Source of the DNA: Chloroflexota bacterium
Lineage (GTDB): Bacteria > Chloroflexota > Anaerolineae > CG2-30-64-16
DNA length: 19,414 nucleotides
Reading direction: 5' to 3'
Assembly: GCA_029555885.1 (NCBI GenBank)
Contig: JAKPQT010000149.1
Span: forward strand, 1 to 19,414
Below the pieces are notes generated by a model that was not told where the DNA came from, did not search any database, and was given only the letters and a program-made list of their open reading frames with translations. The position numbers and the translations under genes are program-made. Positions 1 through 6,902 of this stretch are shown piece after piece (the first letter of the stretch is position 1; each line of letters starts with the position of its first letter).

Positions 1-263
1 AAGCCCAGCGTCTCCGAGGGCGCGTGGATGATGTGTGCGCCCTGCTGCCGCGCGGCACAAATGACCTCGTTCATACGCGGGGCCATCTCCGCCACCCGTT
101 CCATCGCGCCGCGCGCCCAGTGCGCATCCCACATGTCGCAGATGATCAACGCGACCGCCTCAGCGGGGAGGGCGCGCACCTCAGAATAGGTCTGCCAGAT
201 CGCCCAGCCACGCTCGTTTGCGGTCAGGCCTTGTGTGCGGAGGTGTAGCGTAAAGGATGACAT
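1..263 (-). CDS. Isochorismatase-like cysteine hydrolase (partial, N-terminal 87 residues)
   Basis: The reading frame is open from an ATG at 263 to the window edge, so the C-terminal part is missing. The visible 87 residues contain ALIICDMWDAHW at about 38-49, then RVAEMAPRMNEVICAAR and HIIHAPSETLG. These match the start of the isochorismatase/nicotinamidase-like alpha/beta hydrolase fold: the Asp of ICDMWD sits where the catalytic Asp of the family lies, and the catalytic Cys would be beyond the edge. A purine-rich AGGAGA lies about six bases before the ATG and supports this start. It lies 56 bp downstream of glmS on the same strand and may be co-transcribed with it. The substrate cannot be told; related proteins with the DMWDxHW signature are usually annotated only as cysteine hydrolases. 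The family call is fairly firm, the function is not. Confidence 0.75.
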   Translation of the reverse strand, partial: MSSFTLHLRTQGLTANERGWAIWQTYSEVRALPAEAVALIICDMWDAHWARGAMERVAEMAPRMNEVICAARQQGAHIIHAPSETLG

Positions 264-319
264 TGGTCTCCTCTCGGCGCGCGGGTCCGCGCCCCGCGGC
301 GGCGCACGCACGATGAAGG

Positions 320-2167
320 TCACTCCACCGTCACGCTCTTCGCGAGGTTGCGCGGCTGGTCTACATCCGCGCCGCGGCGCACCGCAATATAGTAGGCCAG
401 CAGTTGCAGCGGGATGACCGAGAGCACCGGCGTCAGCAGGTCGGATGCGCGCGGGATGCGCAATACGTGGTCGGCCTTCGTCGCGATGAAGTCGTCACCC
501 TCGTTCGCCACGGCGATGACGATGCCCCCGCGTGCTTTGACCTGCTCGACCTGGCTAATCATCTTGTCGTAGACGTGATCCTGCGGCGCGATCGCAACCA
601 CCGGCATGGTTTCGTCGATCAATGCGATGGGACCGTGCTTCATCTCGCCGGCGGGATAGCCCTCGGCGTGGATGTAGCTGATTTCCTTGAGCTTGAGCGC
701 GCCTTCGAGTGCAATCGGGAAGTTGCTGCCCCGGCCCAGATAAAGGAAGTTGGTGTAGTGGAAGAAGGTCTGCGCCAGTCGGCGGTACTCCGCTTCGTTC
801 GCCGGGTCGAGCACCCGGCCGACGAGGTCGGGCAGCGCGGCGAGGTCGTCCAGGAGCTTGCGGCGTTCCTCGGCCGGGATTGTGTTACGCAGCGCCGCCA
901 GATGGACGGCCAGGAGATACTGGTCAACGACCGAGGCGGTAAACGCTTTCGTGGACGCGACGCCGATCTCCGGGCCGGTGTGCATGTAGATGACGCTGTC
1001 GGCCATGCGCGCGGCTGCGCTGCCGATAACGTTGACGATCGCCGCAAGATGCGCGCCGTGCTCCCGGCCCTCTTCCAGCGCGGCCAGCGTATCGACCGTT
1101 TCACCCGACTGTGTAATAGCGAGCATCAGCGTACGCTCGTCCAGCACCGGGTCGCGGTAGCGGAATTCCGACGCGTATTCCACCCGCACGGGCAGTCGCG
1201 CCAGCCGCTCGAACATGAACGCGCCGACCAGCTCCGAATGGAACGATGTACCGCAGGCCACGCTGACAATCTGGGTCAGGTTGCGCGCCTGCTCTGCGGT
1301 CAGCGCGAGCTGTTCCAGGTAGACTTCGCCCGTGCCCAGGTCCACGCGCCCGCGAATGGTGTCGGTCAGCGAGTTCGCCTGCTCGTAGATTTCCTTCTGC
1401 ATGAAGTGCTTGTACTCGCCCTTCGCTGCAGAGATGGGGTCCCACGGGATGACCTGCACGGTGGGCTGGAAGTTCCGGCCGTCCAGTGTGCTGAAGCTCG
1501 CGCCGTCGCGCGTGATGACAGCCATCTGGCGATTTTCGAGGAAGACCATGCGGCGGGTGTGTTCCAGGATAGCGGGCATGTCGGAGGCAACGAACATCTC
1601 TCCCTCGCCGAAGCCGACAGCCACCCCGCCCGCGTTGCCCAACCGTGCGGCGACCAGGGTCTCCGGCTCGCGATGGCTCAACGCTACGATCGCACTCGGC
1701 CCGCGCAGCGCCGCCATCGCCAGCCGGACAGCCTCGGCCAGCGTCCGATCATGGGTGTAGTGCAGCCCCACCAAATGGGCAATGACCTCCGTGTCCGTGT
1801 CCGACTGGAAGGCGATGCCCTCGGCTTCCAGCTCCGCACGCAGCTCGCGGAAGTTCTCCACAATGCCGTTCTGGACAATGACGAGTTGCCCGCTGGCATC
1901 CATGTGCGGGTGGGCGTTGCGCTCGCTCGGCTTGCCGTGCGTGGCCCAGCGGGTGTGCCCGACACCCGCCTGACCGGCCACGGGTGACTGCTCCAGGCAC
2001 GCGCGCAGGTTGTTCAGCTTGCCCACATCCCGGCGCACAGCGATCTCCCCGGCCTGGATGACCGCAATGCCCGCCGAGTCATATCCCCGGTATTCCAACC
2101 GTTGCAAGCCATCCAGGATGATCTGGGCTGCGTTGCGCGGGCCGATGTAACCTACAATGCCACACAT
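320..2167 (-). CDS. glmS: Glutamine--fructose-6-phosphate aminotransferase (isomerizing)
   Basis: This cytoplasmic enzyme makes glucosamine-6-phosphate from fructose-6-phosphate and glutamine, the first committed step towards UDP-GlcNAc for peptidoglycan and other amino sugars. The 615-residue product is full length (the E. coli enzyme is about 609). It starts MCGIVGYIG, so Cys2 becomes the N-terminal nucleophile of the class II glutamine amidotransferase domain (about 2-230, with RWATHG at 73-78 and QNGIVEN at 100-105). Two sugar-isomerase (SIS) domains follow: about 290-430 with CGTSFHSE at 305 and TQSGET at 352, and about 460-605 with GRGSNFPIALEGALKLKE at 478. The C-terminus DQPRNLAKSVTVE carries the conserved Lys (610) that contacts the sugar. 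GGGAG precedes the ATG by a few bases. The 97-bp gap to plsC upstream holds a dispersed repeat; the leader is too short for a glmS ribozyme. Confidence 0.98.
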   Translation of the reverse strand: MCGIVGYIGPRNAAQIILDGLQRLEYRGYDSAGIAVIQAGEIAVRRDVGKLNNLRACLEQSPVAGQAGVGHTRWATHGKPSERNAHPHMDASGQLVIVQNGIVENFRELRAELEAEGIAFQSDTDTEVIAHLVGLHYTHDRTLAEAVRLAMAALRGPSAIVALSHREPETLVAARLGNAGGVAVGFGEGEMFVASDMPAILEHTRRMVFLENRQMAVITRDGASFSTLDGRNFQPTVQVIPWDPISAAKGEYKHFMQKEIYEQANSLTDTIRGRVDLGTGEVYLEQLALTAEQARNLTQIVSVACGTSFHSELVGAFMFERLARLPVRVEYASEFRYRDPVLDERTLMLAITQSGETVDTLAALEEGREHGAHLAAIVNVIGSAAARMADSVIYMHTGPEIGVASTKAFTASVVDQYLLAVHLAALRNTIPAEERRKLLDDLAALPDLVGRVLDPANEAEYRRLAQTFFHYTNFLYLGRGSNFPIALEGALKLKEISYIHAEGYPAGEMKHGPIALIDETMPVVAIAPQDHVYDKMISQVEQVKARGGIVIAVANEGDDFIATKADHVLRIPRASDLLTPVLSVIPLQLLAYYIAVRRGADVDQPRNLAKSVTVE

Positions 2168-2230
2168 GGGCTCTCCCGTGTCAACTCAGGGTTGCAGAAG
2201 TGGACTATGGCAGCGAGGGTGTACCCCTCC

Positions 2231-2260
2231 CCTTCCGCGTGGTCTGTGTATTCCGTGGTT
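2231..2260. repeat. Dispersed short repeat, copy 1
   Basis: Positions 2231-2259 match 14507-14535 at 28 of 29 bases in the same orientation; the only difference is T against C at base 14. On the minus strand it reads as three imperfect 8-9 base units built on CACGGA. It sits just downstream of the plsC stop codon and upstream of glmS. It belongs to no coding sequence that I can support. Confidence 0.75.
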
Positions 2261-2264
2261 GCCT

Positions 2265-2984
2265 CTAGACGTTAGCCAACCACTTTGTCGCGTGGGCGTC
2301 GACGCCGACATAGTCGCCCCGCATGTCCTCCGGCAGCAGCATGGCAAGCTGGGCCATGGCCTCGTCGGTCATCTCGCGCAGCATCTCCCGGCTGGCGCGG
2401 CCCTCGGGCACATCGGCCTCCCCCGTCGCCTTGCGCGGCCAGCGATACCGGAACGGCTGCCCGTAGCTGATCTGGATGAGCGGCCGGTTGAGCAGCGGGA
2501 AATGCCAGTGGAACTGCGGTGTGCCGACCACCGCACAGGGAATCAGCCAGGCATCGGGCACCTGCCGCGCCACGAACGCCAGGCCCTCTTTTGCGGTCTG
2601 GAGCTTGCCCGACAGGCTACGCGTACCCTCCGGCGAGATCACGCTGATGTCGCCGTCTGTCAGCACCTGCCACGTCGCCTGGAGCGCGGCTCGGTCCACA
2701 ACCCCGCGCGTGATGAAGATGACGTGATACCAGCGGAGCAACTGCCCAACCAGCGGCCACCGGCTGGCCTCGATCTTGGTCAGCGGCACTGCGTAGCGCG
2801 GCAGCTTGCCGCAAATCAGCACGGGGTCGAGCCAGTGGATGTGGTTGTAATAGACGATGCCCGCGCCCTCAGGCGGGATATTCTCCGCGCCCTGCACCTT
2901 GATGCGGAGCATCAGCCAGATCAGAAAGCGCAGGATCGCGCCGGTGATGTGGCGGCCAATGGGGATACGACGTTGACGCGACAC
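2265..2984 (-). CDS. plsC: 1-acyl-sn-glycerol-3-phosphate acyltransferase (PlsC family)
   Basis: Likely acylates lysophosphatidic acid to phosphatidic acid at the inner face of the membrane. With the GTG start at 2984 the protein has 239 residues and all four blocks of the acyltransferase family: block I NHIHWLDP (His48 and Asp53, the HX4D catalytic pair), block II FITRGVVDRA, block III ISPEGTRSLSGKL (about 116-128) and block IV WLIPCAVVGT. A hydrophobic stretch near residues 14-28 may anchor it. I chose GTG 2984 over an in-frame TTG at 2999 because GAGAGGG lies four bases before the GTG, while the TTG has no ribosome site and lies almost at the upstream stop. It follows rluB-cmk by 22 bp, as plsC genes often follow cmk in bacteria. 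Substrate specificity within the family is inferred. Confidence 0.9.
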   Translation of the reverse strand: MSRQRRIPIGRHITGAILRFLIWLMLRIKVQGAENIPPEGAGIVYYNHIHWLDPVLICGKLPRYAVPLTKIEASRWPLVGQLLRWYHVIFITRGVVDRAALQATWQVLTDGDISVISPEGTRSLSGKLQTAKEGLAFVARQVPDAWLIPCAVVGTPQFHWHFPLLNRPLIQISYGQPFRYRWPRKATGEADVPEGRASREMLREMTDEAMAQLAMLLPEDMRGDYVGVDAHATKWLANV

Positions 2985-3006
2985 GGTTCCCTCTCTCAAC
3001 AGCCAG

Positions 3007-4563
3007 TCAGCGGGCCTGCGCCCGCACGATGAGGCCTTTCACGCGTTCCAGGACCTGCTCGATGGTCAGGCCCGTGCTGTCGACCAACACCGCATCTGGC
3101 GCAGCGGTCAGCGGCGCGTGCTGGCGGCTGGAGTCATACTCATCTCGGCGGCGGATATCCGCCAGCACTTGTTCGAATTCGGCCGTCTCGCCGCGCGCCA
3201 GCCGCTCCGCATAGCGCCGCCGTGCGCGCTCGGTCGGCGCCGCATCCAGGTAGATCTTGAGGTCGGCATCGGGCAGCACGACCGTGCCGATGTCGCGACC
3301 AACCATGACGATGCGGCCGGCCTCCCCGATGCGCCGCTGCTGGATGAGCATCGCTTCTCGCACTCCCGGATACGCAGAAACCGGCGATACGGCCTTCTCC
3401 ACATCCGGTCGGCGCAGCTCAAGAGTGATATCCTGCCCGTCCACCATGACCGTGACATCACGGCCATCGTCTACGGTCGGCGCAGTCACCTCGATGCGCA
3501 CGGACTCAGCCAGGGCCGTCACGGCATCTGCGTCGTCCACCGGCACTCCGCGTGCCAGCGCCGCGACTGCCACCGCCCGATACATGACGCCGGTGTCGAA
3601 ATACAGATACCCCAGTTCGCGTGCCAGCAGCCCGCCGATCGTGCTCTTGCCCGACGCGGACGGCCCGTCGATTGCGATCATGCTGGGCATGGGCTTGACG
3701 CTCCTTCTTGCTGCCGCGGCTTCTGCGTTGGCCGCCTCAACTGCGGTGAATGCCTCCGCGCGCAGCGCCCGCACCTCACCCTCTGTCAAATCACGCCACT
3801 TGCCGGGCCGCAGGTCGCCCAGGAGAAGCGACCCCATGCCGATGCGGATGACGCGCAGGGCCGGATGCCCAAGCAGCCCGACCATGCGCCGAATCTGGCG
3901 CTTGCGACCCTCGCGCAAGGTAATCTTGAGCCAACTGGTGCGCGGTGCCTGTCGGGACCCGGCACGCCCGCGGCCGGCTGCGCCACGCGGAGGCACACCA
4001 TCATCTGCTGCCGGCCGGGCTGGCCTGCGCCGCAGATAAGGCAGGGGCGGCTCACGCAGCAGCACCACTTTTGCGGGCAACGTCGGCCCATCATCCAGCA
4101 TGATGCCGTGCTGCCAGCGGCGGATTTTGCGCTCGTCGGGCACACCCTCGACTTCAACCAGGTAAATCTTGGCATGTTCGTAACGCGGGTGGGTGAGACG
4201 CAGCGCCAGCTCTCCGTCGTTCGTCAGCAACAGCAGGCCCTCGCTGTCCTGATCCAGCCGGCCCACGGCATACAACCGCTCCGGCACCTTCACCAACTCC
4301 TGCCAGGAAGGATACCCCGCGCGCGGGTCCGGCCCGGAGAGATAGCCGGCGGGCTTGTGCAGCATGACGTAGCGCCGCGGCTCCAGGCCGAGGGATTTTC
4401 CGTCCACTGTGATACGCGCGGTGTCGGGATCGACACGCGTCCCCAGTTCCGTGACCACGCGGCCGTCCACGGTCACGCGGCCGGCCAGAATCAACTCCTC
4501 GCAGCTTCTTCGAGAGCCCAAGCCAGCCTGGGCCAGCACCTTTTGCAAACGTTCTTCCGGCAT
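3007..4563 (-). CDS. Fused rRNA pseudouridine synthase (RsuA/RluB family) and cytidylate kinase
   Basis: One 518-residue frame carries two complete enzymes. Residues 1-60 form an S4 RNA-binding domain (RLQKVLAQAGLGSRRSCEEL). Residues about 62-265 form the pseudouridine synthase domain with GRLDQDSEGLLLLTND at 101-116, where Asp104 is the expected catalytic residue, and EGRKRQIRRM at 218. An Ala-rich linker (269-288) leads to a full CMP/dCMP kinase at about 295-518, with P-loop GPSASGKST at 300-308, FDTGVMYRA at 322-330, and VGRDIGTVVLPDADLKIYLD at 421-440. The first half would modify 23S or 16S rRNA; the second phosphorylates CMP and dCMP. In many bacteria rluB and cmk are separate neighbouring genes, so a fusion is plausible. 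An ATG at codon 292 (nt 3690) is preceded by AGAAGGAG, which could also give free kinase. It starts 10 bp after dacA. Confidence 0.93.
   Translation of the reverse strand: MPEERLQKVLAQAGLGSRRSCEELILAGRVTVDGRVVTELGTRVDPDTARITVDGKSLGLEPRRYVMLHKPAGYLSGPDPRAGYPSWQELVKVPERLYAVGRLDQDSEGLLLLTNDGELALRLTHPRYEHAKIYLVEVEGVPDERKIRRWQHGIMLDDGPTLPAKVVLLREPPLPYLRRRPARPAADDGVPPRGAAGRGRAGSRQAPRTSWLKITLREGRKRQIRRMVGLLGHPALRVIRIGMGSLLLGDLRPGKWRDLTEGEVRALRAEAFTAVEAANAEAAAARRSVKPMPSMIAIDGPSASGKSTIGGLLARELGYLYFDTGVMYRAVAVAALARGVPVDDADAVTALAESVRIEVTAPTVDDGRDVTVMVDGQDITLELRRPDVEKAVSPVSAYPGVREAMLIQQRRIGEAGRIVMVGRDIGTVVLPDADLKIYLDAAPTERARRRYAERLARGETAEFEQVLADIRRRDEYDSSRQHAPLTAAPDAVLVDSTGLTIEQVLERVKGLIVRAQAR
3701..3708 (-). 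promoter_or_regulatory. Possible internal ribosome-binding site for the cytidylate kinase half
   Basis: On the minus strand this reads AGAAGGAG and lies ten bases before the in-frame ATG at 3690 (codon 292 of the fused frame). The next ATG is codon 295, right where cytidylate kinases normally begin (MIAIDGPSASGKST). The site is a close match to the anti-Shine-Dalgarno sequence, although the spacing is a little long. The linker has Ala, Arg and Ser codons here, so chance cannot be excluded. Confidence 0.45.
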
Positions 4564-4573
4564 GTCACCCTGC

Positions 4574-5704
4574 TTACGGCCCGCTTATGACCCTGAGCGG
4601 CACGGTCGCGACCACCTGGTCAGCCAGCATCCATTCCAACGTGCCCACCGGCAACGTACTCGTCAGCGGAACGGTGGCATCCAGCCGGCGAACCGGTTGG
4701 AGCAGCGACCACTGCCAGGCGGGCAGAAAGATAGCAGAAGACGCGGCGGAGTGCAAACGGTACATGCGGTCTGCGGGACCGGCTTCCCACGCCAGCGCGT
4801 TATCTGGCAGCGCGACAGTGTTCCACTGCCACCCTGCCTCGGCGAAATCCAGCAGCGCGCGGGCATCCGCATAGCGACCCGTGCTGCCGAGAATCACAGC
4901 CACGATACGGTGGCCGCTCCGGCTGACCGAGGCGACCAGGCACTCCCCAGCCTCATCGGTCGTGCCGGTCTTGATGCCATCCGCACCGGGATAGACGCCG
5001 AGCAGCTCGTTCGTATTCGTCAGATCGTGCCCCGCCACCTGAACAGACTGCGTGGCAACGATCTCCGCGAACACCGGATATTCCAGCGCGGCCCGCGCTA
5101 TCGCCAGCAGATCGGCCGCGCTGCTGGTCATGCCCTCTGCGTCCAGACCGTGCGAGTTGGCAAAGTGCGTGGCCGGCAGGCCCATCCGCGCCGCCTCGCC
5201 GTTCATCAACGCCACAAAGTCGGCCTCGCTGCCCGCCACGTGCTCGGCCAGGGCAACTGCTGCGTCATTGCCGGATGCGATCAGCAAGCCGTGCAGCAGG
5301 TCGCGGACGGTCAGTGTCTCGCCGGCGACGAGGCCCATCCGGCTGCCTTCCATGCCCGCGGCCGTCGCGCTGACAGTGACCGCCTCGTCGAGTGCGACTC
5401 GCCGGAGCGTGATGAGCGCGGTCATCAGCTTCGCCGTGCTGGCAGGCGGGCGGGGCTCGTCGGGCCGCAGCGCATACAGCGTTTGCCCGGCATCCAGGTC
5501 CATCAGGAGGGCCGATGCCGCCGAAAGCTGGACGGGCTGCTTCGTTGCCATCAGCCGGGTGATATCATCGGGCGCGAGGCGCAAGGGCGGATATCCGCCG
5601 TCAGTAAGGATGGGCGGACCGAAACCAGTGCAGAGCAGCACGAGGAGCAGGGCCAGCGGCAGGAAGGCATATCTGACGCGGGAAGCTGCAAACGCCGACC
5701 TCAC
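4574..5704 (-). CDS. dacA: D-alanyl-D-alanine carboxypeptidase (peptidase S11, penicillin-binding protein)
   Basis: Exported enzyme that removes the terminal D-Ala from peptidoglycan stem peptides. The frame is open up to 5896, but I take the GTG at 5704 as start: it gives a 376-residue protein with a normal signal peptide (Arg-rich start, then FLPLALLLVLLCTGFG). The upstream extension is encoded by a palindromic repeat and runs into the divergent fmdB promoter. All three active-site motifs are present: STAK at 89-92 (nucleophile Ser89), SGN at 144-146 and KTG at 245-247. Other S11 blocks are visible, for example HFANSHGLDAEGM. The C-terminal 90 residues form the usual beta-rich domain, but I see no clear amphipathic membrane anchor. 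It is the first gene of the dacA, rluB-cmk, plsC, glmS run. An in-frame GTG at 5803 is the main alternative start. Confidence 0.9.
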   Translation of the reverse strand: MRSAFAASRVRYAFLPLALLLVLLCTGFGPPILTDGGYPPLRLAPDDITRLMATKQPVQLSAASALLMDLDAGQTLYALRPDEPRPPASTAKLMTALITLRRVALDEAVTVSATAAGMEGSRMGLVAGETLTVRDLLHGLLIASGNDAAVALAEHVAGSEADFVALMNGEAARMGLPATHFANSHGLDAEGMTSSAADLLAIARAALEYPVFAEIVATQSVQVAGHDLTNTNELLGVYPGADGIKTGTTDEAGECLVASVSRSGHRIVAVILGSTGRYADARALLDFAEAGWQWNTVALPDNALAWEAGPADRMYRLHSAASSAIFLPAWQWSLLQPVRRLDATVPLTSTLPVGTLEWMLADQVVATVPLRVISGP

Positions 5705-5761
5705 CCCCTCTGACTCCCCCTCTCCTGACCTCGGCCAGGAGAGGGGGCTGGGGGGCGAGGT
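5698..5761. repeat. REP-like palindromic repeat overlapping the dacA start
   Basis: Inner arms 5716-5727 and 5736-5747 are a perfect 12-bp inverted repeat (CCCCCTCTCCTG and its complement) around an 8-base loop. Outer arms 5698-5708 and 5751-5761 pair at 10 of 11 positions. Such C/G-rich palindromes are common dispersed elements in many bacterial genomes. Only one copy is in the window. The outer arm includes the proposed dacA GTG start. Confidence 0.75.
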
Positions 5762-5803
5762 TCCTGCCCTCGACGTGAAACGCGTCCTTTCTCCGCCACG
5801 CAC

Positions 5804-5832
5804 TTGACGTATGGGCCCAAAAAGCTTAAAAT
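5804..5832 (+). promoter_or_regulatory. Sigma-70-type promoter for the FmdB-family gene
   Basis: TTGACG (5804-5809) and TAAAAT (5827-5832) are separated by 17 bp, each one base from the consensus. The start of transcription would fall near 5839, giving a leader of about 56 nt before the ATG at 5895. Confidence 0.75.
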
Positions 5833-5894
5833 GAGAGCGGTCGTGCATCAACGTCACAGGTGCGGCGGCCCAATCGTTGTTCAAGGATACCCTC

Positions 5895-6137
5895 ATGCCG
5901 GTCTACGAATATTACTGCACAAGTTGCGAAAAACGGTTCGAGGCGATGCGCTCGATGAGCCAGGCCGATGCCCCGATGGACTGCCCGCGCTGCTCGACGC
6001 CCAACGCGCGCAAGGTGATCTCGGTTTTTGCCGCCATCTCGCGCGATGGCGGAGGCAGTCGCATGGTGGCGAGCAGCAGTTCCAGCGGCTGCGGTTCCTG
6101 CGCAGGGGGTCACTGCGCAAGTTGCGGCAGCCATTAG
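5895..6137 (+). CDS. FmdB-family zinc-ribbon protein
   Basis: An 80-residue protein starting MPVYEYYCTSCEKRFE, the classic opening of FmdB/CxxC_CxxC_SSSS zinc-ribbon proteins. Cys8/Cys11 and Cys30/Cys33 make the predicted zinc site. The C-terminus has a second cluster, Cys66, Cys69, Cys74 and Cys77, in a Gly/Ser-rich tail, as in many family members. The family name comes from a putative regulator near formamidase/amidase genes, but its biochemical role is not settled. The ATG at 5895 has AAGGA seven bases upstream; a TTG eighteen bases earlier is in frame but is less likely. It is the only plus-strand gene here and has its own promoter. It ends before a hairpin shared with the convergent lipoprotein gene. 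Confidence 0.92.
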   Translation: MPVYEYYCTSCEKRFEAMRSMSQADAPMDCPRCSTPNARKVISVFAAISRDGGGSRMVASSSSSGCGSCAGGHCASCGSH

Positions 6138-6180
6138 CCTGCCCCCACATCCGGACGCCAGATTACGCGGTTACATAACA

Positions 6181-6204
6181 AAGGGGCGCTGTTGAGCGCC
6201 CCTT
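6181..6204. terminator. Strong hairpin between convergent genes, probable bidirectional terminator
   Basis: A perfect 10-bp stem, AAGGGGCGCT (6181-6190) with AGCGCCCCTT (6195-6204), and a GTTG loop. It lies 43 bp after the FmdB-family stop and 40 bp after the lipoprotein stop. On the minus strand the stem is followed by a moderately T-rich TGTTATGTAA; on the plus strand there is no T tract beyond the stem, so activity may be better for the lipoprotein transcript. Confidence 0.75.
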
Positions 6205-6244
6205 CGCTGTCCCAGGCGTCCTGAGCATTCCGCCGCCCACGCAT

Positions 6245-6769
6245 TCATTCATCCTCGCCCACCAGTACGTCATAGACCTGAACATTGTCTCCAAGATCCC
6301 CTTCGTCATTCAATGGCGCGATCTGGATGACAAGCTGATAGCGGTTCCGCGCGGGCAGATCGCTGACTGTCGCCAGACGCACGATGCGCACCTCATCCGG
6401 CGCAAGGTCCCGCAGAATGACCGTCTCGTGTTGCAAGTCCTCCCCTGCGCCTTCCAGCAGAGGGTCCAGCAGCCGCGTGGTCACGTTGACGACCGGCTCC
6501 GTGTTAAGCCCCCGGTTTGCGACAGCAACCAGCAGCGTGACGCCGCTGTGCAGATCGAGACCCTCAGTGAGTGGCGGGTCGAAATCTACACCCACGACCG
6601 CAACATTGTGCGACAGCGGCACGGCTGTCGGCAGCGGCAAGGGAGAGACTTCCTCGGCCGGACGTATCACCTGCACGCCGGGCAGGCAGGCCGTCACCCC
6701 CAGGGTAAGAACTATCAGCGCCATCAGGCTAGAAACAGCGCGCGGTGTTAACCGTGATGCTATGGTCAT
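6245..6769 (-). CDS. Small lipoprotein with a CARDB-like domain, function unknown
   Basis: I read the start as ATG 6769, giving 174 residues. The N-terminus has basic residues, a hydrophobic core (SSLMALIVLTLG) and a lipobox VTAC with Cys28, so it should be lipid-anchored outside the membrane. After a Pro-rich spacer (about 35-48), the segment 52-170 is beta-rich: VAVVGVDFDPPL, GVTLLVAVANRGLN, VTTRLL, LAPDEVRIVRL, YQLVIQIAPLNDEGDLGDN. This resembles CARDB/Ig-like adhesion-type modules, but I cannot name a specific family. An earlier ATG at 6799 lies between the -35 and -10 boxes and so would not be on the transcript. No ribosome site precedes 6769; the mRNA is predicted to be leaderless. It stands alone, converging on the FmdB-family gene. 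Confidence 0.75.
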   Translation of the reverse strand: MTIASRLTPRAVSSLMALIVLTLGVTACLPGVQVIRPAEEVSPLPLPTAVPLSHNVAVVGVDFDPPLTEGLDLHSGVTLLVAVANRGLNTEPVVNVTTRLLDPLLEGAGEDLQHETVILRDLAPDEVRIVRLATVSDLPARNRYQLVIQIAPLNDEGDLGDNVQVYDVLVGEDE

Positions 6770-6777
6770 AGTGCAAA

Positions 6778-6806
6778 ATAATAGCCTGATAGTGGTCATC
6801 TGTCAA
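6778..6806 (-). promoter_or_regulatory. Near-consensus sigma-70-type promoter for the lipoprotein gene
   Basis: On the minus strand TTGACA (6806-6801), 17 bp, then TATTAT (6783-6778). The predicted transcription start, about seven bases after the -10 box, is near 6771, only about two bases before the ATG at 6769. Confidence 0.8.
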
Positions 6807-6860
6807 ACAAATTCCGTTCAGCCTGACTGAACGTCCGTCTGAGCAGGACGATAAAACAAA

Positions 6861-6883
6861 GACGCCCCCGTGAAGGGGGCGTC
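6861..6883 (-). terminator. Intrinsic terminator of the secDF operon
   Basis: A perfect 9-bp stem GACGCCCCC / GGGGGCGTC with a 5-base loop. On the minus strand it is followed directly by TTTGTTTTAT. It lies 19 bp after the secF stop codon. Confidence 0.9.
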
Positions 6884-6902
6884 ATGTGGAGTTCGACGCC
6901 AG

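Noticed and set aside
275..292. Terminator after glmS
   Set aside because: GGCGCG/CGCGCC makes only a 6-bp stem with no T tract, and it lies immediately before the ribosome site of the next gene, so it is weak as a terminator.
404..1987. Plus-strand open frame of 527 codons opposite glmS
   Set aside because: The opposite strand encodes a complete GlmS with every conserved motif; this frame is an antisense shadow.
2168..2264. glmS ribozyme upstream of glmS
   Set aside because: The gap is only 97 bp, holds a dispersed repeat and shows none of the ribozyme core; those ribozymes are mainly known from Firmicutes.
5705..5896. Promoter for dacA on the minus strand
   Set aside because: The best candidate pair of boxes matches the consensus poorly in the -10 box, so I do not report it.
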